This document shows positions 15,482 to 24,282 of a stretch of DNA of 53,873 nt, in pieces. Each line of letters begins with the position of its first letter. The first letter of the stretch is position 1. Source of the DNA: Halococcus hamelinensis 100A6 (GTDB lineage Archaea; Halobacteriota; Halobacteria; Halobacteriales; Halococcaceae); contig NZ_AOMB01000022.1 of the NCBI RefSeq assembly GCF_000336675.1, positions 1 through 53,873 on the forward strand, given 5' to 3'. A program made the position numbers and the translations under genes. The notes beneath the pieces are model-generated. The model saw only the letters and a list, made by a program, of their open reading frames with translations, searched no databases and was not told where the DNA came from.

Positions 15482-16915
15482 TCAGTCGCTGGGCTGGGTC
15501 GCGGGGCGGTAGTTCCGGGCGATCACCTTCCACCGGCCCGTCGAGAAGCGGTAGTAGCTGACCGCGGCGGGCGCGACCATCACGGCGACGACGGCGACCA
15601 CGAGCCCCGGGAGACCGAGCCCGGTCGTCGCGCCGAGGTACGCGAGCGGGAGCCCCACGACGTAGCCGAGGACCTGGCCGTAGAACGGCCACCGGGTGTC
15701 GCCGCTCGCGCGGAGCGGGCCGGTCGCGGTTCGCGAGAGACCCTTGAAGACGATCCCGACGCAGGTCGCCCTGACGAGCAGCGTGGCGATCGGGAGCGCG
15801 TCGCTCGCGGGGTCGCCGACGAACGCGAGCGCGATCGGATCGGCGAGGACGAACACCGCGGCCGCGAGCAGGAAGTAGACCGCGACGCCGAAACGGATCA
15901 CCTCGGTGCCGTAGGCCTCGGCGGTGTCCTCGTCGCCGGTGCCGAGTTCCTGGCCGACGAGGCTGGAGGAGGCGAGCCCGAAACCCCAGCCGGGGGTGTT
16001 GAGGAGGTCCCGAACGCGCTGGGCGACCACGAACGCCGCCACCACCGTCGTTCCGAACAGTCCGACGATCCAGAGCATGGCGAAACCGCCGAGCCGCCAG
16101 GCGACGTTCTTGCCGATCAGGGGCGTCCCGATCGTCACGAGTTGGCGGGTGGTCTCGCCGTGGACGTAGGTACCGAGCGGGTCGACGGTGATGGGGAGTC
16201 GCCCGACGCCCGGGAGCCGGCCGGCCGTCAGCCCGTAGATGAACGCGGCCGTGACGGCGACGTTCGCGAGGACGGTGCCGACCGCCGCGCCGACGACGCC
16301 GTAGCCCAGCCAGAATATCAGGGCCGCGTTGACGGCGATGTTCAGGACCGCGCCGGCGGCCCGGACCACCATCGGCGTCCAGGCGTCGTCGGCCCCCACG
16401 AGCGCGCGGCTCGCGATCAGGTTGAGACCCGCGAACGGCACGCCGAGGCCCATGAGCCGGAGGTAGTTCGCGCCGAGTTCGACCACGCGTGGGTTGTCGC
16501 TGAGGAGGCCGAGGAGCTGTGTCGGGAGGAACCAGAACAGCGCGGCGACCGGGAGCGTGAGGCCGAGCACGACCACGATGCTCGACCGGACGGGTTGGCC
16601 GACGGGTTCGTCAGCGCCGTAGCGCTGGGAGACGAGCGCGATGGTGCCGCTGGCGAGGCCGCCGCCGAGCGCGAACGCCATCCCCCAGTAGGGGGCGACG
16701 AACCCCACACCCGCGATCGCGGCCGTCCCCACTGCGAGGCCGACCATCGCGGTGTCGGCGGCGTTCTTCGACATCCGCGCGAGGCCCGTGACGATCCGTG
16801 GCCAGGCGAGGTCGGTGGTCCGGCGCGCGCGTTCGGGCTCGATGAGGTCCGCCCGAACCAGCGCCGTTCCCACCCAGGAGACCACCAGTCGGACCGGATT
16901 CGGGACTCGTTCCAA
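15482..16915 (-). CDS. MATE family efflux transporter
   Basis: The 477-residue protein has about twelve hydrophobic segments in two similar halves, as in the multidrug and toxic compound extrusion (NorM/DinF) family. The first half has GTAAIAGVGFVAPYWGMAFALGGGLASGTIALVSQRYG, the second GTPLIGKNVAWRLGGFAMLWIV and GWGFGLASSSLVGQELG. It exports cationic organic compounds by Na+ or H+ antiport. Its stop is 35 bases from a metal box, but the box lies at its 3' end, so it is not an obvious target. Its own upstream region is the 16916-17354 gap. Confidence 0.92.
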   Translation of the reverse strand: MERVPNPVRLVVSWVGTALVRADLIEPERARRTTDLAWPRIVTGLARMSKNAADTAMVGLAVGTAAIAGVGFVAPYWGMAFALGGGLASGTIALVSQRYGADEPVGQPVRSSIVVVLGLTLPVAALFWFLPTQLLGLLSDNPRVVELGANYLRLMGLGVPFAGLNLIASRALVGADDAWTPMVVRAAGAVLNIAVNAALIFWLGYGVVGAAVGTVLANVAVTAAFIYGLTAGRLPGVGRLPITVDPLGTYVHGETTRQLVTIGTPLIGKNVAWRLGGFAMLWIVGLFGTTVVAAFVVAQRVRDLLNTPGWGFGLASSSLVGQELGTGDEDTAEAYGTEVIRFGVAVYFLLAAAVFVLADPIALAFVGDPASDALPIATLLVRATCVGIVFKGLSRTATGPLRASGDTRWPFYGQVLGYVVGLPLAYLGATTGLGLPGLVVAVVAVMVAPAAVSYYRFSTGRWKVIARNYRPATQPSD

Positions 16916-17354
16916 GACTCCTGCGCGTTGCCGTCACGGGATAAAATGACTTGTGTCATCGGCAGTTCGGGCTGGTTTTTCAGCCGTTCTAACTATCGAA
17001 AATAATCGTGTGAGACGCGCTGGCGTGCGGTGCGGCGCGGCCGCGGGGCGGCGGTGGCGGTGGGGCGGTGGCGGTGCGGTCCTTGGTGGATGAAGGGCGA
17101 CGGCGCGAACTCCGGAGCACGCTTCGCGCGCTCCGTGCTCCCGTTCGCTCCGCTCACGGGAACGAAGCGAGCGCCGGAGGGCTTCTGCGGTGCTGTGCGG
17201 TGGCGGTCTGCGGAGGCAGTTAGTGTTCGTACCGCGAACGAGCGCGAAGCGCGAGTGAGCGGGCCAAGGAACCCCCGGAGGGGGTGACGCAGGCTTTTGA
17301 TCCACATTTTGCCAGGGAGGCCGCTTCGCGGCCGACCGCAGCAAAAGGTGGGTT
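16916..17354. other. 439-base gap: G-rich tract, hairpins and a nested inverted repeat
   Basis: No credible gene is seen. From the left: the MATE upstream region with an AT-rich patch (about 16940-17005) and a T5 run at 16976-16980; a G-rich tract (17024-17080) of GG and GGGG runs separated by one or two bases; an 8-bp hairpin GGAGCACG (17114-17121)/CGTGCTCC (17134-17141); runs related to GAACGAAGCGAGCG; a CCCCC-GGA-GGGGG hairpin near 17272-17285; and a nested inverted repeat ending at the MGMT-like stop. It looks like a composite intergenic repeat. Confidence 0.6.
17302..17351. repeat. Nested inverted repeat at the 3' end of the MGMT-like gene
   Basis: Outer arms CCACATTTTGC (17302-17312) and GCAAAAGGTGG (17341-17351) pair with one mismatch and enclose an inner perfect hairpin GGCCGC-TTC-GCGGCC (17319-17333). 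It starts 3 bases after the minus-strand TAA at 17355, so it could fold at the end of that transcript. It may be a terminator-like or 3'-protecting structure, or one end of a dispersed repeat. Confidence 0.6.
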
Positions 17355-17816
17355 TTAGAGCCCTTCGAGCGATCGCAGCTTCTGTTCGACCTTCGGGGGA
17401 GCGGCGCTCGGGCCGTCCCGAACGCGGTGGTCGGGGATGATGACCGGGATCGGGTTCTCGTCGAGCGCGGTGCGCACCCGGTCGCGGTCGTCGTCGTCGG
17501 CGGGGTCGAAACCGGCGACGCGGCCGGTGAGCTGCTCGACCGAGGTCTGGGTACCGTAGGGGATCTCGCGGACGGCCTCGAGCACCGACCGCTGGTCGGT
17601 GGGAACGGTGAGACCGATCTCGACGTCGGTGAACTCGTCGCGGTCGCCTTCGAGGTAGTCGAAGATCCGATCGAGCACCTCGTGGTCGGGGGTCGCCTCG
17701 GACGCGAGGCTCCGTGGGAACGACACCGAGACGACGCGGTCGCTCGCCACCCCGACCTGGACGCAGCGGTCGAGATATCCCGACTCCCGCGCGTAGATTC
17801 CGGCGACCTCGCTCAT
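17355..17816 (-). CDS. Alkyltransferase-like protein (MGMT fold) lacking the active-site cysteine
   Basis: The 153-residue protein matches the C-terminal DNA-binding domain of O6-alkylguanine-DNA alkyltransferase: [23 protein letters not shown] and [15 protein letters not shown]. The hallmark PCHRV reads PDHRV, so the alkyl-accepting cysteine is replaced by Asp and direct transfer is impossible. Alkyltransferase-like (ATL) proteins also lack the cysteine, usually with Trp, and flag damage for nucleotide excision repair. A similar role is likely but unproven. An ATG at 17816 with a TTAAAG element about 25 bases before suits a leaderless transcript divergent from trpC. Confidence 0.78.
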   Translation of the reverse strand: MSEVAGIYARESGYLDRCVQVGVASDRVVSVSFPRSLASEATPDHEVLDRIFDYLEGDRDEFTDVEIGLTVPTDQRSVLEAVREIPYGTQTSVEQLTGRVAGFDPADDDDRDRVRTALDENPIPVIIPDHRVRDGPSAAPPKVEQKLRSLEGL

Positions 17817-17877
17817 GGTGTTCGTAGGACTGTGCGGGTCTTTAACATTCTGTCGGCTCGTGCCGGGTGACGCAAGC

Positions 17878-17907
17878 CTTATGTACAGAACAGTCCATCA
17901 CTGTACA
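17878..17907 (+). promoter_or_regulatory. trpC promoter with two TGTACA boxes (TRP-box-like operator)
   Basis: TGTACA occurs at 17882-17887 and 17902-17907, 20 bases apart centre to centre, and the extended arms TGTACAG/CTGTACA form an inverted repeat. The left copy overlaps the TATA-like CTTATGTA (17878-17885) and the right one ends 3 bases before ATG 17911. TGTACA is the TRP box bound by TrpY in Methanothermobacter. A repressor here would block both TBP and the transcription start. Confidence 0.65.
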
Positions 17908-17910
17908 CTA

Positions 17911-18669
17911 ATGAACGAAATCGAGGGGGTGGCTCCCGAGGTCGAATCGATCCTGGCGGCCGCAGCCGAACGTGAGGGCGGCACCAGTCGGCTCGCCGTC
18001 TCGGCGCGGTCGTTCCCGGAGGCGTTCGCCGCGGCCGAATCCGAGGGCCGGGTGCCGGTGATCGCCGAGGTCAAGCCAACCAGCCCGACGACCGACGGCG
18101 AACACGACGAGGACCCCGTGGCGCTCGCGGAGTCGATGGTCGCCGGCGGCGCGGCGGCGATCTCGGTGCTCACCGAGCCTGACCACTTCGGCGGCTCGCC
18201 CGACGCGCTCACGGCCGTGCGTGAAGCGGTCTCGGTGCCGGTGCTCAGGAAGGACTTCGTGCTCCGCGAGGACCAACTCGACGCCGTGGCGGCGGACGCC
18301 GTCCTGTTGATCGCGCGGTTCGTCGACGATCTTCCGAGCCTTATCGAGGCCGCCCGCGACCGCGGCTTCCAGCCGCTCGTGGAGGTACATTCGACGACCG
18401 AACTCGACGCCGCGCTCGATGCGGGGGCCGACCTCGTGGGGGTGAACAACCGCGACCTCACGAAACTGGAGGTCGACCTCTCGACCTTCGAGGAACTCGC
18501 GCCGCGGGTTCCGGACGACGTCACCCTCGTGGCCGAGAGCGGCATCACGAACCAGGCCGACGTCCGACGGATGCGCGAGGCGGGGGCCGACGCGCTGCTG
18601 GTCGGCACGGCGATCATGGACGGCGACCCGGAGACGAACGCCCGGCGACTCACGACGCAAGACCAATGA
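17911..18669 (+). CDS. trpC: Indole-3-glycerol-phosphate synthase
   Basis: The 252-residue TIM barrel has [11 protein letters not shown] (first strand with the substrate lysine), VLRKDFVL (catalytic lysine), [10 protein letters not shown] and LVAESGI, all diagnostic of TrpC. It closes the indole ring of CdRP with loss of CO2 and water. It opens the trpCBA operon: the stop overlaps the trpB start by ATGA. Although the frame runs upstream to 17815, ATG 17911 is the start because it follows the TATA element and the two TGTACA boxes. Confidence 0.96.
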   Translation: MNEIEGVAPEVESILAAAAEREGGTSRLAVSARSFPEAFAAAESEGRVPVIAEVKPTSPTTDGEHDEDPVALAESMVAGGAAAISVLTEPDHFGGSPDALTAVREAVSVPVLRKDFVLREDQLDAVAADAVLLIARFVDDLPSLIEAARDRGFQPLVEVHSTTELDAALDAGADLVGVNNRDLTKLEVDLSTFEELAPRVPDDVTLVAESGITNQADVRRMREAGADALLVGTAIMDGDPETNARRLTTQDQ

Positions 18670-19937
18670 GTGGGACGAACCGAGGGACGAACAAGCCAAT
18701 GGCAACGGACGAGAACGGAAAGTTCGGTCGGTACGGCGGCCAGTACGTCCCCGAAGCGCTGATGGCGGCGGTCGAGGAGCTCGACGACGCCTACCGGCGC
18801 TACGTCCTGGAGAACGAGGACGGGTTCATGGACGAGTTTCGCGCACGTCTTCGGGATTTCGGGGGCCGACCCACCCCGCTCCAGCACGCCGACCGACTGA
18901 GCGAGCGCTACGGCTTCGATGTCTACCTCAAACGCGAGGACCTCCTCCACGGCGGCGCGCACAAGCTCAACAACGCGCTCGGCCAGTGTCTGCTCGCGAA
19001 GTACATGGGGAAGGACCGGATCGTGGCCGAGACCGGGGCTGGACAGCACGGCACCGCGACCGCGATGGCCGCCGCCCACCTCGGGATGGAGTGTGAGGTC
19101 TATATGGGCGAGCGCGACATCAACCGCCAGCGCCCCAACGTCTTCCGGATGCGGCTCAACGGCGCGACCGTCAACCCGGTGACGACGGGTCGTGGCACCC
19201 TGAAGGAGGCGATCAACGAGACGATGCGCGAGTGGGCGACGACCGTCGAGGACACCCACTACGTCATCGGCTCGGTGGTCGGCCCTCACCCGTTCCCGGC
19301 GATGGTTCGGGATTTCCAGTCGGTGATCGGGGAGGAAGCTCGTCGGCAGGCCGAGGAAAGGATCGGTGGGCTGCCCGACAGCGTGGTGGCCTGCGCCGGC
19401 GGCGGGTCGAACACGATGGGCGCGTTCGACGCGTTCGTCGACGACGAGTCCGTCTCGCTGATCGCGGTCGAGGCGGGCGGCAGCAGCCTCGACGTCGACG
19501 AGGAGGCGGGCGTCGCACCCAACTCGGCCTCGCTCGCCACGGGCCAGGAGGGCGTGCTCCACGGCGCGCGCACGAAACTCCTCCAGGACACCACGGGCCA
19601 GATCCTCGAATCCCACAGCGTGAGTTCGGGGCTCGACTACGCCGGTGTGGGGCCCGAGCTCGCGAACCTCGTGGACGAGGGACGTGTGACCCCGACCGCC
19701 GTCGACGACGATGCCGCCCTCGAAGGCTTCCACCGGCTCTCCCAGTTGGAGGGCATCATCCCGGCGCTCGAAAGCGCCCACGCGATCGCCTACCTCGAAC
19801 GTGCCGACCCCGACGACCTCGGTGAGCACGTCGTGGTCAACCTCTCCGGGCGCGGCGACAAGGACCTCGAAAGCGTCGTCGAGGAGACCGAGAAACGCGA
19901 CATCGAGAGCGCGCCCGAGATGGGGGTCTTCGAGTGA
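18666..19937 (+). CDS. trpB: Tryptophan synthase beta chain
   Basis: The 423-residue protein is the PLP enzyme that joins indole and serine. It has [13 protein letters not shown] near 18-30, the Schiff-base lysine in [24 protein letters not shown], the phosphate-binding [10 protein letters not shown] and LSGRGDKD near the end. The start at 18666 overlaps the trpC stop by 4 bases; an alternative ATG at 18699 would drop 11 non-conserved residues. The trpA GTG start overlaps its own stop. It works as an alpha2beta2 complex with TrpA. Confidence 0.97.
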   Translation: MSGTNRGTNKPMATDENGKFGRYGGQYVPEALMAAVEELDDAYRRYVLENEDGFMDEFRARLRDFGGRPTPLQHADRLSERYGFDVYLKREDLLHGGAHKLNNALGQCLLAKYMGKDRIVAETGAGQHGTATAMAAAHLGMECEVYMGERDINRQRPNVFRMRLNGATVNPVTTGRGTLKEAINETMREWATTVEDTHYVIGSVVGPHPFPAMVRDFQSVIGEEARRQAEERIGGLPDSVVACAGGGSNTMGAFDAFVDDESVSLIAVEAGGSSLDVDEEAGVAPNSASLATGQEGVLHGARTKLLQDTTGQILESHSVSSGLDYAGVGPELANLVDEGRVTPTAVDDDAALEGFHRLSQLEGIIPALESAHAIAYLERADPDDLGEHVVVNLSGRGDKDLESVVEETEKRDIESAPEMGVFE

Positions 19938-20785
19938 GCCGCATCGACGAGGCCTTCGAGAACACCGAGGCCGCGTTCGTCCCCTACCTCGCGGTCGGCG
20001 ACCCCGACGTCGAATCCAGCGTGGCGTACATCGAGGCGCTCGCGCGCGGCGGGGCCGACGTCATCGAACTCGGCCTCCCCTTCTCGGAGCCGATCGCCGA
20101 GGGGCCGACGATCCAGCACGCGGTCGTCCGCTCGCTCGACGCCGGGATGACGCCCGAGACGTTCTTCGAGGTGGTCGAACGGCTCGACGTCGACGTGCCG
20201 CTGGTCTGTATGACCTACTACAATCTGGTCTATCAGTATGGACGGTCACAGGGTGGCGACCCTGGACCGGAACCGTTCGTGCGGCGCGCGACCGAGGCCG
20301 GCATCGACGGTTTCGTGATCCCCGACCTTCCCGTCGAGGAGAGCGGACCGCTGCGAACCGCGTGCGACGAGCACGGCTGTGACCTCGTGTTCATCGCCGC
20401 GCCGACGACGCGTGGGGACCGACTCACGGCGGCCGTCGAGCGAACCTCGGGCTACCTCTACGTCCAGGCCCGCCTCGGGGTCACGAGCGCCCGCGACGAC
20501 GTCTCCGACCAGACCACCGAGAGCCTCGACCGGCTGGCCGAGTACGACATCCCGAAGGCGGTCGGGTTCGGGATCAGTTCGGGCGAGATCGCCCGCGAGG
20601 TGGTCGCGGCGGGTGCCGACGGCGTGATCGTCGGGAGCGCGCTGGTCGACATCGTAGCCGAGGGCCACGAGAACGGCGACGATACCACGGCGGTCGCCGA
20701 ACGGCTCGAAGCCAAGGCCCGTGAACTGAAGGACGGCGCGCTTGCGGGGGCCACGCAACGTGCGCCGCGACCGGAACGTCCATAA
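19934..20785 (+). CDS. trpA: Tryptophan synthase alpha chain
   Basis: The 283-residue protein releases indole from indole-3-glycerol phosphate. [12 protein letters not shown] and [14 protein letters not shown] carry the catalytic Glu and Asp regions, and [10 protein letters not shown] and [13 protein letters not shown] form the phosphate site. It starts with GTG at 19934 inside the trpB stop. It is followed after 23 bases by ADH synthase, linking the trp operon to the early shikimate pathway. The C-terminal Arg/Pro tail (QRAPRPERP) is a lineage extension. Confidence 0.96.
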   Translation: MSRIDEAFENTEAAFVPYLAVGDPDVESSVAYIEALARGGADVIELGLPFSEPIAEGPTIQHAVVRSLDAGMTPETFFEVVERLDVDVPLVCMTYYNLVYQYGRSQGGDPGPEPFVRRATEAGIDGFVIPDLPVEESGPLRTACDEHGCDLVFIAAPTTRGDRLTAAVERTSGYLYVQARLGVTSARDDVSDQTTESLDRLAEYDIPKAVGFGISSGEIAREVVAAGADGVIVGSALVDIVAEGHENGDDTTAVAERLEAKARELKDGALAGATQRAPRPERP

Positions 20786-20808
20786 CCATCGTGGGACGGA
20801 GTGACAGT

Positions 20809-21603
20809 ATGACCGCGGGCATCCACGCACGGCTCGACCGTATCGGCACCGACGGCAAGTTCCTCACCATCCCGATGGACCACGGGCTCACCCTCGGCGC
20901 GGTCCGGGGGCTGGTCGACATCGAGGGAACTATCGACGCGGTGACGCGCGGCGGGGCCGACGCGGTCCTGACCCAGAAGGGGATCGCCCCGCGCGTCCAC
21001 GCGAACAAGAACGACGCGGGCTACATCGTCCACCTCAACGGCTCGACCGCCGGCGGCCCGGACGCGAACGACAAACGGATCACCGGGACCGTCGAGGCGG
21101 CGGTCAAGGCCGGCGCGGACGCGGTCTCGTTCCACATCAACGTCGGCAGCGCATCCGAACCCGAGCAGATCACCGACCTCGGCGAGCTCACCGAGCGCGC
21201 CTCGGAGCTCGGGATCCCGGTGCTCGCGATGGCCTACGCCCGCGGCCCGGGCGTCGACGGGGCCAACCCCGAACGACTGGCCCACGCCGTCCGACTCGCC
21301 GAGGAGCTCGGCGCGGACGTCGTCAAAACCGGCTACTCGGGCGACGCCGAGAGCTTCACCCAGGTCGTCGACGCGACCCGACTGCCCGTCCTGATCGCCG
21401 GTGGCGAACCCGCAGGGGACAGCGCGTCCCTCGAAGCGGTCCGCGGCGCGATGGACGCGGGCGCGTCGGGCGTCTCGATGGGACGGACGGTGTTCCAGCA
21501 CGACGACCCGGAAGCCATGACCCGCGCGGTCTCGGGCGTGGTCCACGACGACCGCACCGTCGAGGAGGCGCTCGACCGGGCGGGCCTCGCGGTCGAGGCA
21601 TAG
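20809..21603 (+). CDS. aroA': 2-amino-3,7-dideoxy-D-threo-hept-6-ulosonate synthase (ADH synthase)
   Basis: The 264-residue class I aldolase-like barrel has FLTIPMDHGLTLG, the Schiff-base lysine in DVVKTGYSG, and LIAGGEP. It makes ADH from an aspartate-semialdehyde-derived and a ketose-derived unit, the first step of the archaeal DAHP-independent route to dehydroquinate. Partner DHQ synthase II is nearby at 22584. ATG 20809, preceded by GGAGTGA, is preferred over GTG 20791. It is probably read from the trp promoter, so tryptophan status may also tune the common pathway. Confidence 0.92.
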   Translation: MTAGIHARLDRIGTDGKFLTIPMDHGLTLGAVRGLVDIEGTIDAVTRGGADAVLTQKGIAPRVHANKNDAGYIVHLNGSTAGGPDANDKRITGTVEAAVKAGADAVSFHINVGSASEPEQITDLGELTERASELGIPVLAMAYARGPGVDGANPERLAHAVRLAEELGADVVKTGYSGDAESFTQVVDATRLPVLIAGGEPAGDSASLEAVRGAMDAGASGVSMGRTVFQHDDPEAMTRAVSGVVHDDRTVEEALDRAGLAVEA

Positions 21604-21777
21604 TTATCGATAAACGACGGCGAGTCCGACCGCCACCGAGACTACACCGTAGGTCAGCGCCCCCCACGCGAGCAGATTCGTTGCGCCCACGAAGACGAAC
21701 AGAGCGGATATCCCGACGGTCATGACTCCCACGAACAGGATCAGATGGCCGGGGAGGCGCTGTAGCAGGCTCGACAC
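21604..21777 (-). CDS. Small two-helix membrane protein (57 aa)
   Basis: On the minus strand a GTG at 21777 opens a 57-residue frame that ends with TAA directly against the ADH synthase stop. The sequence has two hydrophobic helices (about 11-33, LILFVGVMTVGISALFVFVG, and 37-55, AWGALTYGVVSVAVGLAVV) and a short basic start (SSLLQRLPGH). Composition and GC-rich third positions fit a real gene. No family is recognised. Positive charge before helix one suggests an N-in topology. Confidence 0.6.
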   Translation of the reverse strand: MSSLLQRLPGHLILFVGVMTVGISALFVFVGATNLLAWGALTYGVVSVAVGLAVVYR

Positions 21778-21836
21778 GATTTGTGTATGCGATGTGATAG
21801 CATGAATCTATTCCGGAAACCGACGTGCAGCGTGCT

Positions 21837-22502
21837 TCACGTCGTCCGCAGGAGGTCGGGGAGACCCACGGGCGATTCGATGATGTGATCCGGTCGAACC
21901 TCATCGACCGGTCCGGCCTCCCCGTGTGAGATCCAGACCGACCGGATGCCGAGCGCGTTCGCACCGGCGACGTCCGCCTGGAGGGAGTCGCCGACGTGTA
22001 CCGTTCCCTGGGGGTCGACATCCAGTTCAGAGAGCGCGTGTTCGAAGGGTGCTGGATCGGGTTTGATACCGCCGGTGTCGGCGAACACCCGGACGTCGAA
22101 CCGGTCGGCGATGCCGAGCGCGTCGAGCTTCGCGCGCTGGGTTGCCTCGCTGCCGTTCGTGACGAGCCCGAGCGGGGCGTCGGTCTCGCGGAGGGCGGCC
22201 TCCGCACCGGGGACGAACTCGACGTCCGCGTAGTCGATGGCGCGGTGGTACGAGCGGGCGACCGCCTCGGCGCGCTCGGGTGTCGCGTCGGTTCGCGCCG
22301 CGGCCGCTTCGAGGCAGTTGGTGTAGAACGCCACGTCGTCCTCGGCGGTCGGCACGTCGTTCACGACCGCGCTCATCTCGCTCGCGGTGGTGTAGGGCGT
22401 CACACCCACCTCGTCGAACGCCCCCGAGAGCACCGTCTCGGGCGACCAGCGCCGTCGACAGAGGGTCGCATCCAGGTCGAACAGCACCGCGTCGGGCTTC
22501 AT
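21837..22502 (-). CDS. HAD-superfamily hydrolase
   Basis: The 221-residue protein has all four HAD motifs: nucleophile DLDAT in AVLFDLDAT (residues 5-13), GLVTNGS, the lysine of GGIKPDP, and VHVGDSLQADVAGA. The second Asp of the usual DxDxT is present (DLD). An alpha-helical cap of about 80 residues follows motif I, as in phosphoglycolate phosphatase and haloacid dehalogenase relatives. The substrate is unknown. It is transcribed away from aroB' across an 81-base shared promoter gap. The frame is open far upstream, but ATG 22502 starts exactly at the family N-terminus. Confidence 0.88.
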   Translation of the reverse strand: MKPDAVLFDLDATLCRRRWSPETVLSGAFDEVGVTPYTTASEMSAVVNDVPTAEDDVAFYTNCLEAAAARTDATPERAEAVARSYHRAIDYADVEFVPGAEAALRETDAPLGLVTNGSEATQRAKLDALGIADRFDVRVFADTGGIKPDPAPFEHALSELDVDPQGTVHVGDSLQADVAGANALGIRSVWISHGEAGPVDEVRPDHIIESPVGLPDLLRTT

Positions 22503-22583
22503 TATGCGGATGATGGGTCGTCGCATCCGAAAACCTTCCGGGGTTTCCGCCACGTTCAAGCCCGACGGCTTCGAGCGCCCCGT

Positions 22584-23774
22584 ATGACACGTACGGTCTG
22601 GCTCAAAGCCGACGATTCGGTTGGCGACTGGGAGCAGCGGAAAAAGCGGATCACGGCGGGGCTCGAAGCCGGCGTCGACTGGGTGCTCTGTGACGCGGCC
22701 GACGTCTCGAAGGTGCGCGACCTCGGCGCGGTGTCGGTCGCGGCGTTCGTCGGCGGTGGCATCGACACCATCGGGGGCGAGAGCGAGGGCCCCGACGCGA
22801 CGGTCGTCGGGAAGGGCGGTGAGGGCGACGGCACGGCCGACCTGCCACCCGACCTCTCGGGGTCGGCCGACCTCTCGGCGATCCGCCGTGACGACGCCGA
22901 CGGGGCGTACGTCCGGGTGTTCAACCAGGACTACGAGTCCTTCGCCGAGGCCGCCGCGGGCGAGGCCGACTACACCTTCATCATCGGCGAGGACTGGACC
23001 ATCATCCCGCTCGAGAACCTGATCGCACGCATCGGCGAGGAGACCCACCTCGTCGCCGGCGTGGAGACCGCCGACGAGGCCCGGACGGCGTTCGAGACGC
23101 TCGAAACCGGCTCCGACGGTGTGTTGCTCGATTCCGACGACCCCGACGAGATCCGGCGTACGGTCGAGATCCGCGACGAGGCCGAGCGCGAACACCTCGA
23201 CCTCCAGTGGGCCGAGGTCACGGGGATCGAACAGGTCGGCTCGGCCGACCGGGTCTGCGTCGACACCGGCTCCCTGCTCTCGGACGACGAGGGGATGCTC
23301 GTGGGCTCGATGAGTCGAGGGCTGTTCTTCGTCCACGCCGAGACCGCCGAATCGCCCTACGTGGCCTCGCGGCCCTTCCGGGTGAACGCCGGCGCGGTCC
23401 ACGCCTACGTCCGGACGCCGGACGGGGGCACCCAGTATCTCTCCGAGGTCAAGAGCGGCGACGAGGTCCAGGTGGTCGACACCGAGGGCCGAACCCGCGA
23501 GGCGCTGGTGGGGAGAGCGAAGATCGAGCGCCGGCCGATGTTCCGGGTCGAGGCGACGGTCGGCGCGGCGGTCGACGACGCCGAGAGCGGCGGCGAGGTC
23601 GACGGCGACCACATCGAGACCCTGCTCCAGAACGCCGAGACGATCAAGGTCGCCACGCCGGACGGCCCGAAGGCGGTGACGGACCTCGAGGTCGGCGACG
23701 AGGTCAAGGTCTACCACGAGGAGACGGCGCGCCACTTCGGCGAGGCGGTCGACGAGCGGATCGTCGAGAAGTGA
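22584..23774 (+). CDS. aroB': 3-dehydroquinate synthase II
   Basis: The 396-residue protein starts MTRTVWLKADDSVGDWEQRK and has DWVLCDAADVSKVRDLG, FIIGEDWTIIPLENLIA, RVCVDTGSLLSDDEGMLVGS and FRVNAGAVHAYV, the conserved blocks of archaeal DHQ synthase II. It oxidatively deaminates and cyclises ADH to 3-dehydroquinate using NAD+. Together with ADH synthase 1 kb upstream it replaces bacterial AroF/AroB. ATG 22584 lies far inside a longer open frame and is set by family alignment. Confidence 0.95.
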   Translation: MTRTVWLKADDSVGDWEQRKKRITAGLEAGVDWVLCDAADVSKVRDLGAVSVAAFVGGGIDTIGGESEGPDATVVGKGGEGDGTADLPPDLSGSADLSAIRRDDADGAYVRVFNQDYESFAEAAAGEADYTFIIGEDWTIIPLENLIARIGEETHLVAGVETADEARTAFETLETGSDGVLLDSDDPDEIRRTVEIRDEAEREHLDLQWAEVTGIEQVGSADRVCVDTGSLLSDDEGMLVGSMSRGLFFVHAETAESPYVASRPFRVNAGAVHAYVRTPDGGTQYLSEVKSGDEVQVVDTEGRTREALVGRAKIERRPMFRVEATVGAAVDDAESGGEVDGDHIETLLQNAETIKVATPDGPKAVTDLEVGDEVKVYHEETARHFGEAVDERIVEK

Positions 23775-23775
23775 G

Positions 23776-24240
23776 TCAGTCCCGGACCATGACCAGCGCG
23801 TTCTCGCCGTCGGCGTAGTAGCCCGGCGCGGTCTTCCGGTGGACGAAACCGAACCGGCGGTAGAGCGACTGTGCGCTCTCGTTGCTCGCACGGACCTCGA
23901 GCTTGACCGCGGTGGCACGCCGCTCGTCCATGACGTCGAGCGCGCGTGCGAGCAGGGTCGCACCGACCCCACGCCCGCGGTGGTGGGGGTCGACCGCGAG
24001 GTCCTTGACGTGGCCGAGCCGACGGCCGTGGTTCGGCACGTCGTCGGCGACGATGTAGCCGACCACCTCGTCGGTGTACGCAACCAGAAAGCCCGGGGTC
24101 CCCAGGAACCGCTCGAACGCGCGGAACGGCCACGGCTGGGGGAAGGAGGCCTTCTCGATCCGGAACACCGAGAGGAGGTCGGCCCGGACGGTCTCGCGGG
24201 TCCGCACCGCCGGTCCGTCGGCATCGGTCGCCGTCGTCAT
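23776..24240 (-). CDS. rimI: Ribosomal-protein-alanine N-acetyltransferase-like GNAT enzyme
   Basis: The 154-residue protein is a GNAT-fold acetyltransferase of the archaeal RimI/Ard1 type. VKDLAVDPHHRGRGVGATLL is the acetyl-CoA pyrophosphate loop (R/QxxGxG/A), followed by LEVRASNESAQSLYRRFGFVHRKTAPGYY, the classic C-terminal block. Archaeal homologues acetylate N-terminal residues of many proteins. It is convergent with aroB', only one base between stops, and is followed on the same strand by a separate cupin gene upstream. Confidence 0.88.
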   Translation of the reverse strand: MTTATDADGPAVRTRETVRADLLSVFRIEKASFPQPWPFRAFERFLGTPGFLVAYTDEVVGYIVADDVPNHGRRLGHVKDLAVDPHHRGRGVGATLLARALDVMDERRATAVKLEVRASNESAQSLYRRFGFVHRKTAPGYYADGENALVMVRD

Positions 24241-24282
24241 CGACGGCCGTACGGCGCGAGCGTATTTATGGCCACTGCGGGG

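Noticed and set aside
15404-17005. 533-codon plus-strand ORF opposite the MATE gene
   Set aside because: It is a highly charged Asp/Arg/Glu shadow of a clear membrane transporter.
18666-18701. ATG 18699 as the trpB start
   Set aside because: ATG 18666 overlaps the trpC stop as ATGA, typical for coupled genes, and the family block begins after both. Kept the longer form.
22503-24224. Upstream extension of the HAD hydrolase frame on the minus strand
   Set aside because: It is antisense to DHQ synthase II and only the segment from 22502 down matches a family.
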